This document shows, one piece after another, positions 48,242-57,574 of a DNA stretch of 61,238 nucleotides (its first letter is position 1; each line of letters opens with the position of its first letter). Position numbers and translations under genes: made by a program. The stretch is taken from contig NZ_JAAHBQ010000031.1 of NCBI RefSeq assembly GCF_020144665.1, positions 1-61,238 on the forward strand, read 5' to 3'. This stretch comes from Oscillatoria salina IIICB1. Its GTDB lineage: Bacteria > Cyanobacteriota > Cyanobacteriia > Cyanobacteriales > SIO1D9. Under the pieces are notes generated by a model, which saw only the letters and a list, made by a program, of their open reading frames with translations, did no database searches and was not told the origin of the DNA.

Positions 48242-48490
48242 TTATCTGTCTGAGTTAGTTAGGTTTTCTAAGTATTTTACCCCTTTTTTTGTAACAAAAT
48301 AGTAGGGATGAATAGATTCTAAAACCTCTTTAGTCTCTATTAGGTCAGCTTCTAGCAACCGATCTAATATAGAAATTAGAGTTCCTTCTTTTGTAATCGG
48401 ATTATCTTCCATAATTAGTATTCGTTCAAGTCCATACCAACCTATACCTTTATTACCTTTCCTAGCTATTAGAGACAAAATATGTTCCAT
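48242..48490 (-). CDS. Small winged-helix-like protein
   Basis: The 82-residue protein has a helix-turn-helix-like first half (LSLIARKGNKGIGWYGLERIL), a wing-like part (TSILDRLLEADLIETKE-type) and the ending YYFVTKKGVKYLENL. The VTKKGVKYLE ending resembles PadR-like or archaeal-type winged helix proteins. It may regulate transcription but no target is visible. It is preceded on the minus strand by the terminator of the hydrolase gene, so it needs its own promoter. Confidence 0.55.
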   Translation of the reverse strand: MEHILSLIARKGNKGIGWYGLERILIMEDNPITKEGTLISILDRLLEADLIETKEVLESIHPYYFVTKKGVKYLENLTNSDR

Positions 48491-48502
48491 TTTACATAAA
48501 AC

Positions 48503-48545
48503 AAAAAAAGCACCTCCTTTGCAAATAGTTATAGAGACAAAGGTG
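48503..48545 (-). terminator. Intrinsic terminator after the hydrolase gene
   Basis: On the minus strand, ACACCTTTG pairs with CAAAGGAGGTG (imperfect, three-base bulge), followed by CTTTTTTT. It lies 13 bp after the hydrolase stop and before the small winged-helix gene. A hairpin with a direct T-run on the transcribed strand is the standard rho-independent plan. Confidence 0.65.
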
Positions 48546-48557
48546 TATCTCGCTTGA

Positions 48558-49487
48558 TTAACCTAAAGTTTGGCAAAATTCAGCGACTACTTCCACAAAT
48601 TCTGTAGTAGACTCATAAGGAAGTACATTGCGACCGGGAATGATATTTCCTTGACCGTTAGGTAAATGTTTAACGTAGGAAATTAAACGTTCTTCTGGAT
48701 TTTCTGGTTTATCTTTATTACTAATGCTGTCCGCTTCTTCACCGATAACTACCAAAGTGGGTTGGGTAATAGAAGCGATATCCTCAGCGTAATTTTTGCG
48801 CCAAAAACCCGCTAAAAACGAGAATACTGCATAACGGCTGCGGGGGTCAACTGCTCCTTGTTGTAAAGTTTGCAACCATGACTCATCTACTGCTTCAGCT
48901 TCCGCGAAAAGATTACGTTCGGAAAAAGACTCTAGGAATTGATTCCGGCGAGCATAGCGATAGAATAGATTACCAAAGGGAGAATCTAGCAAATTCCACA
49001 CTAATTTTTGCTGAAGCGAATTTCTGGGTTTGGTCATGATTTCCCAAGCTGGAGGACCTGCGAAAATTAGTCCTTTAATTAGTTTAGACTGTTTTTGGAC
49101 AAGAGCGATCGCTACTGGGAGTAATGCACCTTGAGAAATTACTACTACAGGTTTTTTGACGACATTCTCTAAAAAGTAATGCAACTGTTCGGCATAATCT
49201 GTGGGATGATAAGCAAAATGAGGCATTTCGCTTTCTCCACAACCGAGTAAATCTGGATTAAAAATTGTTTCAGTTTGACCGTTATTGAACCATTTTGTGG
49301 TAAAGCGATCCCAAAAACGACGCGATAAACCGACACCGATAGGATGAATTAATAATAAACTAAGGCGATCGCTATTTGCTCCTTCACTTGGATGAATTTC
49401 ATAAGCGCAACGAAAATCCTTCCAAGTATAGAATTTAGTTTCACTTGTGGTGGGTGTGGTAGCAGCAGACAAAGATTGTGCACTCAT
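48558..49487 (-). CDS. Alpha/beta-fold hydrolase
   Basis: The 309-residue protein has LLLIHPIGVGLSRRFW at the first hydrolase strand, an elbow PVVVISQGALLP where Ser sits in SQG, and a downstream FAGPPAWEI. The first Gly of GxSxG is replaced by Val or Ile, so activity needs checking. It is longer by an N-terminal ~30-residue extension (SAATTPTTSETKFYTWKDF). The gene ends before a clear terminator. Substrate is unknown. Confidence 0.8.
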   Translation of the reverse strand: MSAQSLSAATTPTTSETKFYTWKDFRCAYEIHPSEGANSDRLSLLLIHPIGVGLSRRFWDRFTTKWFNNGQTETIFNPDLLGCGESEMPHFAYHPTDYAEQLHYFLENVVKKPVVVISQGALLPVAIALVQKQSKLIKGLIFAGPPAWEIMTKPRNSLQQKLVWNLLDSPFGNLFYRYARRNQFLESFSERNLFAEAEAVDESWLQTLQQGAVDPRSRYAVFSFLAGFWRKNYAEDIASITQPTLVVIGEEADSISNKDKPENPEERLISYVKHLPNGQGNIIPGRNVLPYESTTEFVEVVAEFCQTLG

Positions 49488-49624
49488 AGTACATTTATTT
49501 TAACTGGGATTTTTTCCTATACTATCGAAAGCATAACTATAGTTACCTCTAGCTTGATACTTACTTCAGATTTCAAATTTTAGCTTAATAATTTATTCTT
49601 TCACTCAAAAGCAGCAATAAAAAT

Positions 49625-50500
49625 TTACTCTAAATACTGCAAAAGAGCCTCTCTAATTGAAGATATATTCTTATAAATTTGCATTTGAGAAGGAATTTTT
49701 TGCAAAGTTTTTGCCAAACTTGAAGCAATTTCTGGAAACTTTTTAATTAAATACATCGGATAAACATAACTATGAATTGTAAACAAAACTGCACCGCTTT
49801 TTTCTAATCGTCGCAAAGATTGACGTTCAACGCGCAACCATAAATTTTCTCCTGCATTATCTTTAGTAATCTTAACTTCCCTTATTTTCTCCTTTTCTGG
49901 TGGTAAAAATAACTCTGGTGTTTCGACAATACTCCAATTACTTCGCCAAAAAAGTCGATTTGGTTTAATATGCTCGAAGAAACTATCTACCGGACGCTGA
50001 AGTTTTTCCTGATATCCTGGTACTGGTTGGTGAATTGCTGCTAATGGTAATCCTAATTTAGACCTTAAATTCCAACGTAAAGGAAAACATACAGAAGCCG
50101 CAGTTAAAATATAACCTTTGTCGCTAAATTCTAGAATTAGAAAGTCTTCTTGTACCAAACGTCCCGCTAATTCTAAAGGAGCTTTTCTAAATTCATTTAT
50201 ACACCAAACTCGCCCAGTTGTCAAGTCTTTAATTTGATTTTCTTGTAATTGATAATGCTGAGGAAAATATGTTGATAAATGTTCTAAAAGCAAAGCCAAA
50301 GTTTCTTGTTGACTTACTTCGCTACCGGGAAGACTAACAAAAACATCTCGTCTGTGGTGAGAGGATAATTTCTCCTTTAAACTCAACTCATAGGTAAAAT
50401 GTTCATCAATATCAATCCATTCTGCGATCGCAAGTGGTTTCAACCCCATACTTAGTTCCCACTTACCCGATTTCAAAGGAAGATATCGTAACTGACTCAC
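49625..50500 (-). CDS. DUF3445 protein, heme-dependent oxidative N-demethylase-like
   Basis: The 291-residue protein shows MGLKPLAIAEWIDIDEHF and the C-terminal LRVERQSLRRLEKSGAVLFTI with a Ser/Tyr-rich end, both typical of the DUF3445 family. Some bacterial members are heme-dependent oxidative N-demethylases. The FPLRWNLRSKLGLPLAAIHQPVPGY segment is the conserved centre. I use the GTG at 50500, preceded by GGGGGAG, rather than the TTG at 50530. The heme ligand and substrate cannot be assigned from sequence. Confidence 0.75.
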   Translation of the reverse strand: MSQLRYLPLKSGKWELSMGLKPLAIAEWIDIDEHFTYELSLKEKLSSHHRRDVFVSLPGSEVSQQETLALLLEHLSTYFPQHYQLQENQIKDLTTGRVWCINEFRKAPLELAGRLVQEDFLILEFSDKGYILTAASVCFPLRWNLRSKLGLPLAAIHQPVPGYQEKLQRPVDSFFEHIKPNRLFWRSNWSIVETPELFLPPEKEKIREVKITKDNAGENLWLRVERQSLRRLEKSGAVLFTIHSYVYPMYLIKKFPEIASSLAKTLQKIPSQMQIYKNISSIREALLQYLE

Positions 50501-50604
50501 AACTCCCCCAAAATAACCCCTATCTAACAAATAATATCACACATTTACTCAACTTATAACCACCACTTCGCGTCTTCCTTTGCGACTACTCGTTCGCGTA
50601 GCGT

Positions 50605-50635
50605 CTCCGTAGGAGAAGCGAGTTCTCCTACGGAG
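50605..50635. repeat. 13-bp-stem hairpin repeat
   Basis: CTCCGTAGGAGAA at 50605-50617 and TTCTCCTACGGAG at 50623-50635 are exact inverted copies around GCGAG. Flanks carry GTTCGCGTAGCG and TGCGACTTTGCG, typical of cyanobacterial dispersed hairpin repeats. It sits between the divergently transcribed DUF3445 and SDR-CIA30 genes, 93 bp before the latter's start. Confidence 0.7.
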
Positions 50636-50727
50636 TATGCGACTTTGCGCGAGACTTTATACTAATGATAGACGATCTAATAGCGATCGCGTTTGACACA
50701 ATAAAATAGTTAACTAGATAACAAACC

Positions 50728-52209
50728 ATGACACAACAGAAATTCTGGGACTTAGGCAGATTTGTCCGCACCTTAACTTATTTTGACATAATTCCGGTCA
50801 TTAGTGACATAGATTGGTTAAAAAACATGATTCTTGGAGAGGACATACAGCAAGTGCAACAAAATCCTAAAATCAAAACAGGCATAATTTTAGTAGCAGG
50901 TGCAACTGGTGGTGTTGGTAAGCGAGTTGTCAAGCGACTTCAAAAGTATAATTATCCTGTAAGAGCATTAGTGAGAAGTATTCCGAGAGCAAAAACAATT
51001 CTTGGTGAAAACTTAGAATTTTACGAAGCAGACATAACTATTCCTGACACCTTAAAACCGGATTTGATGCAGGATGTAATTGCAATAATTTGTTGCACCG
51101 GGACTCGCGTACAACCCGTAGGTGGGGATACTCCTAACCGAGATAAATATTATCAAGGTGTCAAATTTTATCAGCCAGAAATTGCAGAGTCTACACCCGA
51201 AGCTGTGGAGTATAAAGGTATTCAGAACTTGGTTAATCTTGCAAGTCAATATTTAGCAAAATCTGATGAAAAAATCTTGTTTGACTTTACTCAGCCAACG
51301 GAAGATTTAAAATCGAGTTGGGGTGCGGTTGATGACGTAGTTATGGGTGGAGTTAGCGAAAGTGGAATTCGTTTAGCTGGGAATGTAGCCATATTTTCGG
51401 GTAATGTTTCCACAGAAAATAATGGGGGTTTTGCTTCGGTACGAAATCGCAATTTTCAACCACCTTTAGACTTATCTTCTTACGCGGGAATTGAACTGCG
51501 AGTTAAGGGTGATGGTAAGCGTTATAAGTTTATTATGCGCTGTGAAAATAACTGGGATGGAATTAGTTATTGCTATTCGTTTGATACTGTTAAAGATGAG
51601 TGGATAACAGTTCGCATTCCGTTTAAAGATTTAATTGCGGTTTTTCGTGCGAAAACTGTTCCTGATGCACCTGCATTTGCTGCGAGTAAGACTTATTCTG
51701 TGCAATTAATGCTAAGTAAGTTTGAGTATGATAAAGGTTTAAACCCTACATTTGAACCTGGGTACTTTCAGTTAGATGTAGAATCAATTAAAGCCTACAA
51801 AGACGAATCTACACCTCAATTTATCATGGTAAGTTCGGCTGGTGTCACTCGTCCAGGTCGTCCAGATATAAACTTAGAAGAAGAACCTCCGGCTGTAAGA
51901 ATGAATGATATGTTGGGAGGAATTTTAACTTGGAAGTTAAAAGGAGAAGATGCGGTACGCAATAGCGGTTTAACTTATACTATTATTCGTCCTTGTGCGT
52001 TAACTGAGGAAATTGGAGGAAAGGTATTGACTTTTGCTGAAGGAGATAATATTAAAGGTCAAGTAAGTCGCGAGGATATTGCTGAATTGTGCGTACAAGC
52101 AATTGAAATACCTGCTGCTTGTGAGAAAACTTTTGAGGTTAAAGAAGAGGCAGCCAGTGGTACAATCGATTGGGAAAGTTTGTTTAGGGAAGTGTCACGC
52201 GATCGCTAA
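50728..52209 (+). CDS. SDR with inserted CIA30 domain, HCF173-like
   Basis: The 493-residue protein has a Rossmann NAD(P) motif GATGGVG (58-64) after a 50-residue N-terminal extension. A CIA30-type beta-sandwich is inserted at about 186-365 (FDFTQPTEDLKSSWGAVDDVVMGG; YFQLDVESIKAY), and the remaining SDR part (IIRPCALTEE) follows. This order matches plant HCF173, an atypical SDR that supports psbA translation for photosystem II repair, and its cyanobacterial relatives. It is adjacent to no photosystem gene here. Function as a PSII assembly or translation factor is inferred from the family. Confidence 0.8.
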   Translation: MTQQKFWDLGRFVRTLTYFDIIPVISDIDWLKNMILGEDIQQVQQNPKIKTGIILVAGATGGVGKRVVKRLQKYNYPVRALVRSIPRAKTILGENLEFYEADITIPDTLKPDLMQDVIAIICCTGTRVQPVGGDTPNRDKYYQGVKFYQPEIAESTPEAVEYKGIQNLVNLASQYLAKSDEKILFDFTQPTEDLKSSWGAVDDVVMGGVSESGIRLAGNVAIFSGNVSTENNGGFASVRNRNFQPPLDLSSYAGIELRVKGDGKRYKFIMRCENNWDGISYCYSFDTVKDEWITVRIPFKDLIAVFRAKTVPDAPAFAASKTYSVQLMLSKFEYDKGLNPTFEPGYFQLDVESIKAYKDESTPQFIMVSSAGVTRPGRPDINLEEEPPAVRMNDMLGGILTWKLKGEDAVRNSGLTYTIIRPCALTEEIGGKVLTFAEGDNIKGQVSREDIAELCVQAIEIPAACEKTFEVKEEAASGTIDWESLFREVSRDR

Positions 52210-52288
52210 TTATTTCCTCTCTGGATATCTTGCATTTGCTGCATCAATTTGCAGCTACACAAACTCAGAAAACCCACTCATGCGGGTT

Positions 52289-52320
52289 GCCAATTTTAGC
52301 CTCGATAAATTGCTTTTTTT
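52289..52320 (+). terminator. Intrinsic terminator after the SDR-CIA30 gene
   Basis: GCCAATTT pairs with AAATTGC (one bulged C) around TAGCCTCGAT, followed by seven T at 52314-52320. It is 80 bp after the SDR-CIA30 stop and overlaps the stop of the convergent PEP-CTERM gene. Confidence 0.6.
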
Positions 52321-52951
52321 ATGGGGAATTTTCTTGACTTTGATTGATTTGTGTGGTAAGCATTTTGCGAGCGAATAGCACACTAGAGGAAAAGAGAAGT
52401 AAAGCCCAAAAATTAGACGATTCGGGTACAGAAACAGGTGTTATTTCAGCATCCTTAACTGGTGTAGGATTGAATAAACCTTCATATCCTGAACGAGAAT
52501 AAGTACCTTCGATAAAGTCTCCTGGTGCGACAATTGGGGCTGTATTTGGACTACCTCCATTCAACCAGTTAAAGTATAAGTAAAAAGAACCTGTAGCGAA
52601 GAAGTCTGAGGGAGTTGTACTGAAAATGTAGATATCTGTTTGCTTGGGGGTACTAAGATTATCAAAAAGTGACACAAATGCTTCGGAATTATCGTCGTTG
52701 ATGGTTTCTTGGAGGATGTTTTCTGCATTGAAAATCTTGATTTCAAAGCTAGATAAATCAAAGACTCCTTGGTTGATAACAAATTCGTTACTGTCAGGGG
52801 TGTTGGAGTCGTAAGCGAAGTTTCCTTGGAAAAATCCGCCTGTTTTTAGGTCGCCTTCTAAGTTAAAGTTTAATTGAACAGCAGTAGTAGGAATAGGTGT
52901 AAGTAGAGTTGTACAAAGAATGACAATTGAAAGTTGTGAAAGGAAATTCAT
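52319..52951 (-). CDS. PEP-CTERM-type exported protein
   Basis: The 210-residue protein has a signal peptide (about 1-24, LSIVILCTTLLTPIPTTA), a beta-rich middle and a C-terminal sorting signal: VPESSNFWALLLFSSSVLF followed by the basic ARKM. Pro-Glu, a membrane helix and Arg/Lys is the PEP-CTERM plan cleaved by cyanobacterial exosortase. It is expected to be anchored or secreted at the surface. It is divergent from the TPR gene across the 53111-54672 array. Confidence 0.8.
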   Translation of the reverse strand: MNFLSQLSIVILCTTLLTPIPTTAVQLNFNLEGDLKTGGFFQGNFAYDSNTPDSNEFVINQGVFDLSSFEIKIFNAENILQETINDDNSEAFVSLFDNLSTPKQTDIYIFSTTPSDFFATGSFYLYFNWLNGGSPNTAPIVAPGDFIEGTYSRSGYEGLFNPTPVKDAEITPVSVPESSNFWALLLFSSSVLFARKMLTTQINQSQENSP

Positions 52952-53110
52952 TTTTCTTTGAGAAAATTGTTTTCTGAGTAAGCTAATGCTTAATCAAAAG
53001 GTTACTTATCGATGGAAATAGATAAATCACTCAAAGGAAGTAGACTGGTTGGTGTAGAGTTGTGAAATTATTGTTTGGGTTGGGGGTGGTAAGCGAGATT
53101 TAAGATGAGT

Positions 53111-54672
53111 TTCTCCCCAAGTCGCAAAGCTGAGTTATTAGTTGGAAAATTAATGTTTATGGGTTGGTTTTTCGTTTAAGCAATATTGATGTAGATTTTC
53201 TCCCCAAGTCGTAAAGCTGAGTTATTGGTTGGGAAATAGATGTTTACGAGTTGGGTTTGATGTCGCTAGTTTGGAAATTTATCGGTTTCAGCATCATTGA
53301 AAGAAATTTTCTCGCAAAGTCGCAAAGCTGAGTTATTGGTTGGAAAATAGATGTTTACGAGTTGGGTTTGATGTCGCTAGTTTGGAAATTTATCGGTTTC
53401 AGCAGCATTGAAGGAAATTTTCTCGCAAAGTCGCAAAGCTGAGTTATTAGTTGGAAAATTAATGTTTATGGGTTGGTTTTTCGTTTAAGCAATATTGATG
53501 TAGATTTTCTCCCCAAGTCGCAAAGCTGAGTTATTAGTTGGGAAATAGATGTTTACGAGTTGGGTTTGATGTCGCTAGTTTGGAAATTTATCGGTTTCAG
53601 CATCATTGAAAGAAAATTTCTCGCAAAGTCGCAAAGCTAAGTTATTGGTTGGAAAATAGATTTTTCTGGGTTGGTTTGAGATTTTTGGGTTTCAGCAATA
53701 TTGAAGGAAAATTTCTCCCCAAGTCGCAAAGCTGAGTTATTGGTTGGAAAATTAATGTTTATGGGTTGGTTTTTCGTTTAAGCAATATTGATGTAGATTT
53801 TCTCCCCAAGTCGCAAAGCTGAGTTATTGGTTGGAAAATAGATGTTTACGAGTTGGTTTGAGATTTTTGGGTTTCAGCAGCATTGAAGGAAAATTTCTCC
53901 CCAAGTCGCAAAGCTGAGTTATTAGTTGGGAAATAGATGTTTACGAGTTGGGTTTGATGTCGCTAGTTTGGAAATTTATCGGTTTCAGCAGCATTGAAGG
54001 AAATTTTCTCGCAAAGTCGTAAAGCTGAGTTATTAGTTGGAAAATTAATGTTTATGGGTTGGTTTTTCGTTTAAGCAATATTGATGTAGATTTTCTCCCC
54101 AAGTCGTAAAGCTGAGTTATTGGTTGGGAAATAGATGTTTACGAGTTGGGTTTGATGTCGCTAGTTTGGAAATTTATCGGTTTCAGCATCATTGAAAGAA
54201 ATTTTCTCGCAAAGTCGCAAAGCTAAGTTATTGGTTGGAAAATAGATGTTTCTGGGTTGGTTTGAGATTTTTGGGTTTCAGCAATATTGAAGGAAAATTT
54301 CTCCCCAAGTCGCAAAGCTGAGTTATTAGTTGGGAAATAGATGTTTACGAGTTGGGTTTGATGTCGCTAGTTTGGAAATTTATCGGTTTCAGCAGCATTG
54401 AAGGAAAATTTCTCGCAAAGTCGTAAAGCTGAGTTATTGGTTGGAAAATAGATGTTTACGAGTTGGGTTTGATGTCGCTAGTTTGGAAATTTATCGGTTT
54501 CAGCATCATTGAAAGAAAATTTCTCGCAAAGTCGTAAAGCTGAGTTATTGGTTGGAAAATAGATGTTTACGAGTTGGTTTGAGATTTTTGGGTTTCAGCA
54601 GCATTGAAGGAAAATTTCTCCCCAAGTCGCAAAGCTGAGTTATTGGTTGGGAAATAGATGTTTCTGGGTTGG
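53111..54672. repeat. Mosaic tandem array with three unit lengths (87, 95, 111 bp)
   Basis: Sixteen copies of a ~38-bp conserved head (TTCTCSMMAAGTCGYAAAGC then TRAGTTATTRGTTGG) start at 53111, 53198, 53309, 53420, 53507, 53618, 53713, 53800, 53895, 54006, 54093, 54204, 54299, 54410, 54521 and 54616. The spacings are 87, 111, 111, 87, 111, 95, 87, 95, 111, 87, 111, 95, 111, 111 and 95. Three tail modules follow the head: A (87; TTTATGGGTTGGTTTTTCG), B (111; GATGTCGCTAGTTTGG) and C (95; GAGATTTTTGGGTTTCAG). Order is ABBABCACBABCBBC. No long ORF crosses it. The rest of 52952-54945 has nothing I can name. Confidence 0.9.
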
Positions 54673-54945
54673 TTTGATTTCGTGAAGAGGTAAGGGGTAG
54701 AAGAAATTTTGGCGATTATTTTGATAAGTTTGTTAGGTTAATTGGGTAAATTGTCGGAAAATATGGTTTAGTAGGGTAAAAACTGGAAAATAAATCTCTA
54801 GTAATTTGAAATAAATATGGGAACTTTTTTATTTGTCTTGCTTGTTTTCCCTTTTGTGTAAGAATTTAGAAGATGAGACGGGGTTAGGTTAAAATGATTT
54901 AGGCTGAGTAGATATAATTTTCCTAGCATCTATTTCTTCTTTCCT

Positions 54946-56889
54946 GTGTCTGAAGTTACTTCCTCTGATGTCTCGCAGTTTAACCAACAAACTTATCAAC
55001 GTCTGTCTCAAGCGTTGGGTATTGGTTTACGTCGTCAAATTTTTATGGTTGTTTGCGATGATTTTGGTTTTCGGGAGATTCTAATTCAGCAGCTAGATGC
55101 ACAATTGAAGGGATTGCAGTTGGTAACTTTAGAGTTAGATTTGGATAATCCTAATATTGTCGCGCAAATTGGGAAATGGTTGAAGAAAAATCAGTTAGTT
55201 AAGAAAAAGCGATCGCTTTCGGATAAGGTTTCGTCTACGCTACTTCCTCATTTTCAAATTGTCGGGGTAGAACGGCTGATTCGTCAATCCCCAGCCCAAC
55301 AACAACTTTTTCTCCGTAGTTTACAATCTCTGGAACGTTATTTACCACGTTTGGAGGCGAATTTGTTGTTTTGGTTGCCTTGTCCGTGGTTAAATACGAT
55401 TAGGCAGTCTGTACCTGAGTTTTGGCGCTGGCATACGGGGATATTTATTTTTCAGGGAGACCCAACTCCGGTAGACTGGGAATTGTCTAGGTCTACTCAA
55501 GTTAGGGAAAGTAAGCCGGATCTTAATTTAGATTTGGAGTCAACACAATTAGACTCTAACACGATCGCGCCCCTCGCTGTTGCTCAAGAAGATATCTCGG
55601 TTGCGGAAATTTCTGTAAATACTGAGGAAGAAACCAGAGTTACTTCTTCTCTACCACAACTCGATAGTCTCGAAGATGTGGCAGAATTGTTAGAGCAGTC
55701 TTATTCCCAAAATGAAATTGCTACTGCTTTAATGCAATTGGGGAATAAGTTTCGCGAATTTGTTGCTGCTGGGGATGCTTCTCAAGAAAATTTAACTACT
55801 GCTATACAAGCTTATTCCCAAGCGCTAGAATGGGCTGAAGATGATTTTTCCCATACACCAGAAATTCTCAATGATTTAGGAAATATTTTCTGGATGATGT
55901 CTCGTCAAACTACTGAGACTACGGAAAAGTTAGCATTTCTCGAACAAGCTATACAAGCTTATCAATTTGGTTTAACTCGTCTGACAGCCGAAACTGCACC
56001 GCAAATTTATGCGATGATTCAAAATAACTTGGGTGCAGCTTATGGAGATTTAGCTAGTTATCAAGATACTACGGTTAATTTACAATTAGCAATTCGCGCT
56101 TACGAAGATGCTTTGCGTTATCGATCGCCAGCACAAGATCCGCTAAAATATGGTTCGACGCAGAATAACTTGGGGACAGCATACTGGAATCTTGCCCAAA
56201 AACAAAATAGTCCCGCTAATTTACATAGCGCGATCGCGGCTTATAATGAAGCTCTAGCTCAGTATAGCCCAGATCGGACTCCGACTAATTGGGCGACGAT
56301 CCAAAATAACCTCGGTACGGCATACTGGAATTTAGCTCAATACGAACAACCAGAAATTTATTTACGAGTTGCAATCGACTCTTACCAAAACGCCCTTGAA
56401 TATCGTAACTCAGAAACCTCCCCCGCAGCTTGTGCAGCTACACAAAATAATTTAGCTACCGCTTACTGGCATTTAGCCACAAAAGTTGACCAAGAACCCC
56501 AAGTCAAGCAAGAATATTTACAAAGCGCGATCGCTAATTACGAAGCAACTTTGATTCTCGCTTTGAGGTTAACGAATCAAGATCCACCTGTAAAGCTCAA
56601 TTTCGATCTCAAAGGGACTTATAATAATCTTGGTTCCGTGCTTTATCAACTTGGTAATTTACCCCAATTCGATGAAACAGAGAAACAAGAGTATTTCATC
56701 GGAGCATTACAAGCGCATTTAGAAGCTTTAGACCTTGCTACTCCCGATACAGGAGGTTACAAAGTCGCCTTTAACTACATTATCCGCATTGTGAGGACAC
56801 TTTATCAAGAATTTGGCGTTTCCGGACAAAATCTCGCTTTAGCTGTCATTCCCGCTCAACTCTTACCAGAAATTCTGCCAAAATTGTAA
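54946..56889 (+). CDS. Tetratricopeptide-repeat protein with an N-terminal adaptor-like domain
   Basis: The 647-residue protein starts at GTG. The first ~165 residues form an alpha/beta region (RRQIFMVVCDDFGFREIL; LVTLELDLDNPNIV) without a Walker A motif. A low-complexity acidic linker follows (about 190-250). From about 260 to the end there are TPR units with repeated QNNLGTAYWNLA spaced about 50 residues. TPR proteins act as scaffolds, so this is a protein-interaction hub. It lies beside the mosaic repeat array, which could carry its promoter. Confidence 0.75.
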   Translation: MSEVTSSDVSQFNQQTYQRLSQALGIGLRRQIFMVVCDDFGFREILIQQLDAQLKGLQLVTLELDLDNPNIVAQIGKWLKKNQLVKKKRSLSDKVSSTLLPHFQIVGVERLIRQSPAQQQLFLRSLQSLERYLPRLEANLLFWLPCPWLNTIRQSVPEFWRWHTGIFIFQGDPTPVDWELSRSTQVRESKPDLNLDLESTQLDSNTIAPLAVAQEDISVAEISVNTEEETRVTSSLPQLDSLEDVAELLEQSYSQNEIATALMQLGNKFREFVAAGDASQENLTTAIQAYSQALEWAEDDFSHTPEILNDLGNIFWMMSRQTTETTEKLAFLEQAIQAYQFGLTRLTAETAPQIYAMIQNNLGAAYGDLASYQDTTVNLQLAIRAYEDALRYRSPAQDPLKYGSTQNNLGTAYWNLAQKQNSPANLHSAIAAYNEALAQYSPDRTPTNWATIQNNLGTAYWNLAQYEQPEIYLRVAIDSYQNALEYRNSETSPAACAATQNNLATAYWHLATKVDQEPQVKQEYLQSAIANYEATLILALRLTNQDPPVKLNFDLKGTYNNLGSVLYQLGNLPQFDETEKQEYFIGALQAHLEALDLATPDTGGYKVAFNYIIRIVRTLYQEFGVSGQNLALAVIPAQLLPEILPKL

Positions 56890-57080
56890 AATTATACTTA
56901 ATTCTTAACAATTGAGATTTTAGATCATTGGAGTGATTAGAAATTTCTACTAGCGCAATAGTTTAAGCCTATCCTAGCTATTTCCTTTTCCGAGGCTCCG
57001 CCTCCAGTTAAAATTAAAGTGGAGAATAGGTTCAAATTCACTTCAACGCGATCGCCTATAATCAAAACAAAGTTTAATTC

Positions 57081-57300
57081 CTCGTTTCTAGGCTCCGCCT
57101 AGAAATGCCCTTCGGAGGCTCTGCCTCCATTAAAATTATAACTCTAACTTTACTATTATAACTGTCATTCTGAGCGAAGCAAAATCTTTCCTCTCATCCA
57201 CCTAGAAATGCTTTTCAGAAGCTCCGCCTCCAGTTAAAATTAAGGAGGCAGAGCCTCTAGTTGTGCGTTCCCCGGCGGAGCCAGGGAACGAGAGAAAATG
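57081..57300. repeat. 220-bp direct repeat, copy 1 (hairpin-rich)
   Basis: The segment repeats at 57320-57539 with a 239-bp period and few differences (CCC to TTT near 57109; AGAAG to GGAGG near 57217). It contains a TCTAGGC-TCC-GCCTAGA hairpin, a 14-bp hairpin GAGGCTCCGCCTCC/GGAGGCAGAGCCTC (one mismatch), and GTTCCCCGGC-GGA-GCCAGGGAAC. GTCATTCTGAGCGAAGC follows the first hairpin pair. It lies between the TPR gene and the small acidic gene. Confidence 0.85.
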
Positions 57301-57319
57301 CTATTTCCCTCGATACTTC

Positions 57320-57539
57320 CTCGTTTCTAGGCTCCGCCTAGAAATGCTTTTCGGAGGCTCTGCCTCCATTAAAATTATAACTCTAACTTTACTATTATAA
57401 CTGTCATTCTGAGCGAAGCAAAATCTTTCCTCTCATCCACCTAGAAATGCTTTTCGGAGGCTCCGCCTCCAGTTAAAATTAAGGAGGCAGAGCCTCTAGT
57501 TGTGCGTTCCCCGGCGGAGCCAGGGAACGAGAGAAAATG
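57320..57539. repeat. 220-bp direct repeat, copy 2
   Basis: Second copy of 57081-57300, separated by 19 bp of unique sequence. It ends 35 bp before the small acidic gene start. The core GGCTCCGCC or its reverse occurs again in each hairpin, and further copies of the same units flank the gene's other side at 58155-58400. Confidence 0.85.
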
Positions 57540-57574
57540 GGATTAAAAGGTGGTCTTCATTCAGGAGATTATTA

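Noticed and set aside
53111-54672. Reading the array as a CRISPR locus
   Set aside because: The tails between heads are three recurring modules, not unique spacers, and units are 87-111 bp with no cas genes nearby.
57500-57574. N-terminal extension of the small gene at 57575
   Set aside because: Those residues are translated from the 220-bp repeat; a Shine-Dalgarno supports ATG 57575.
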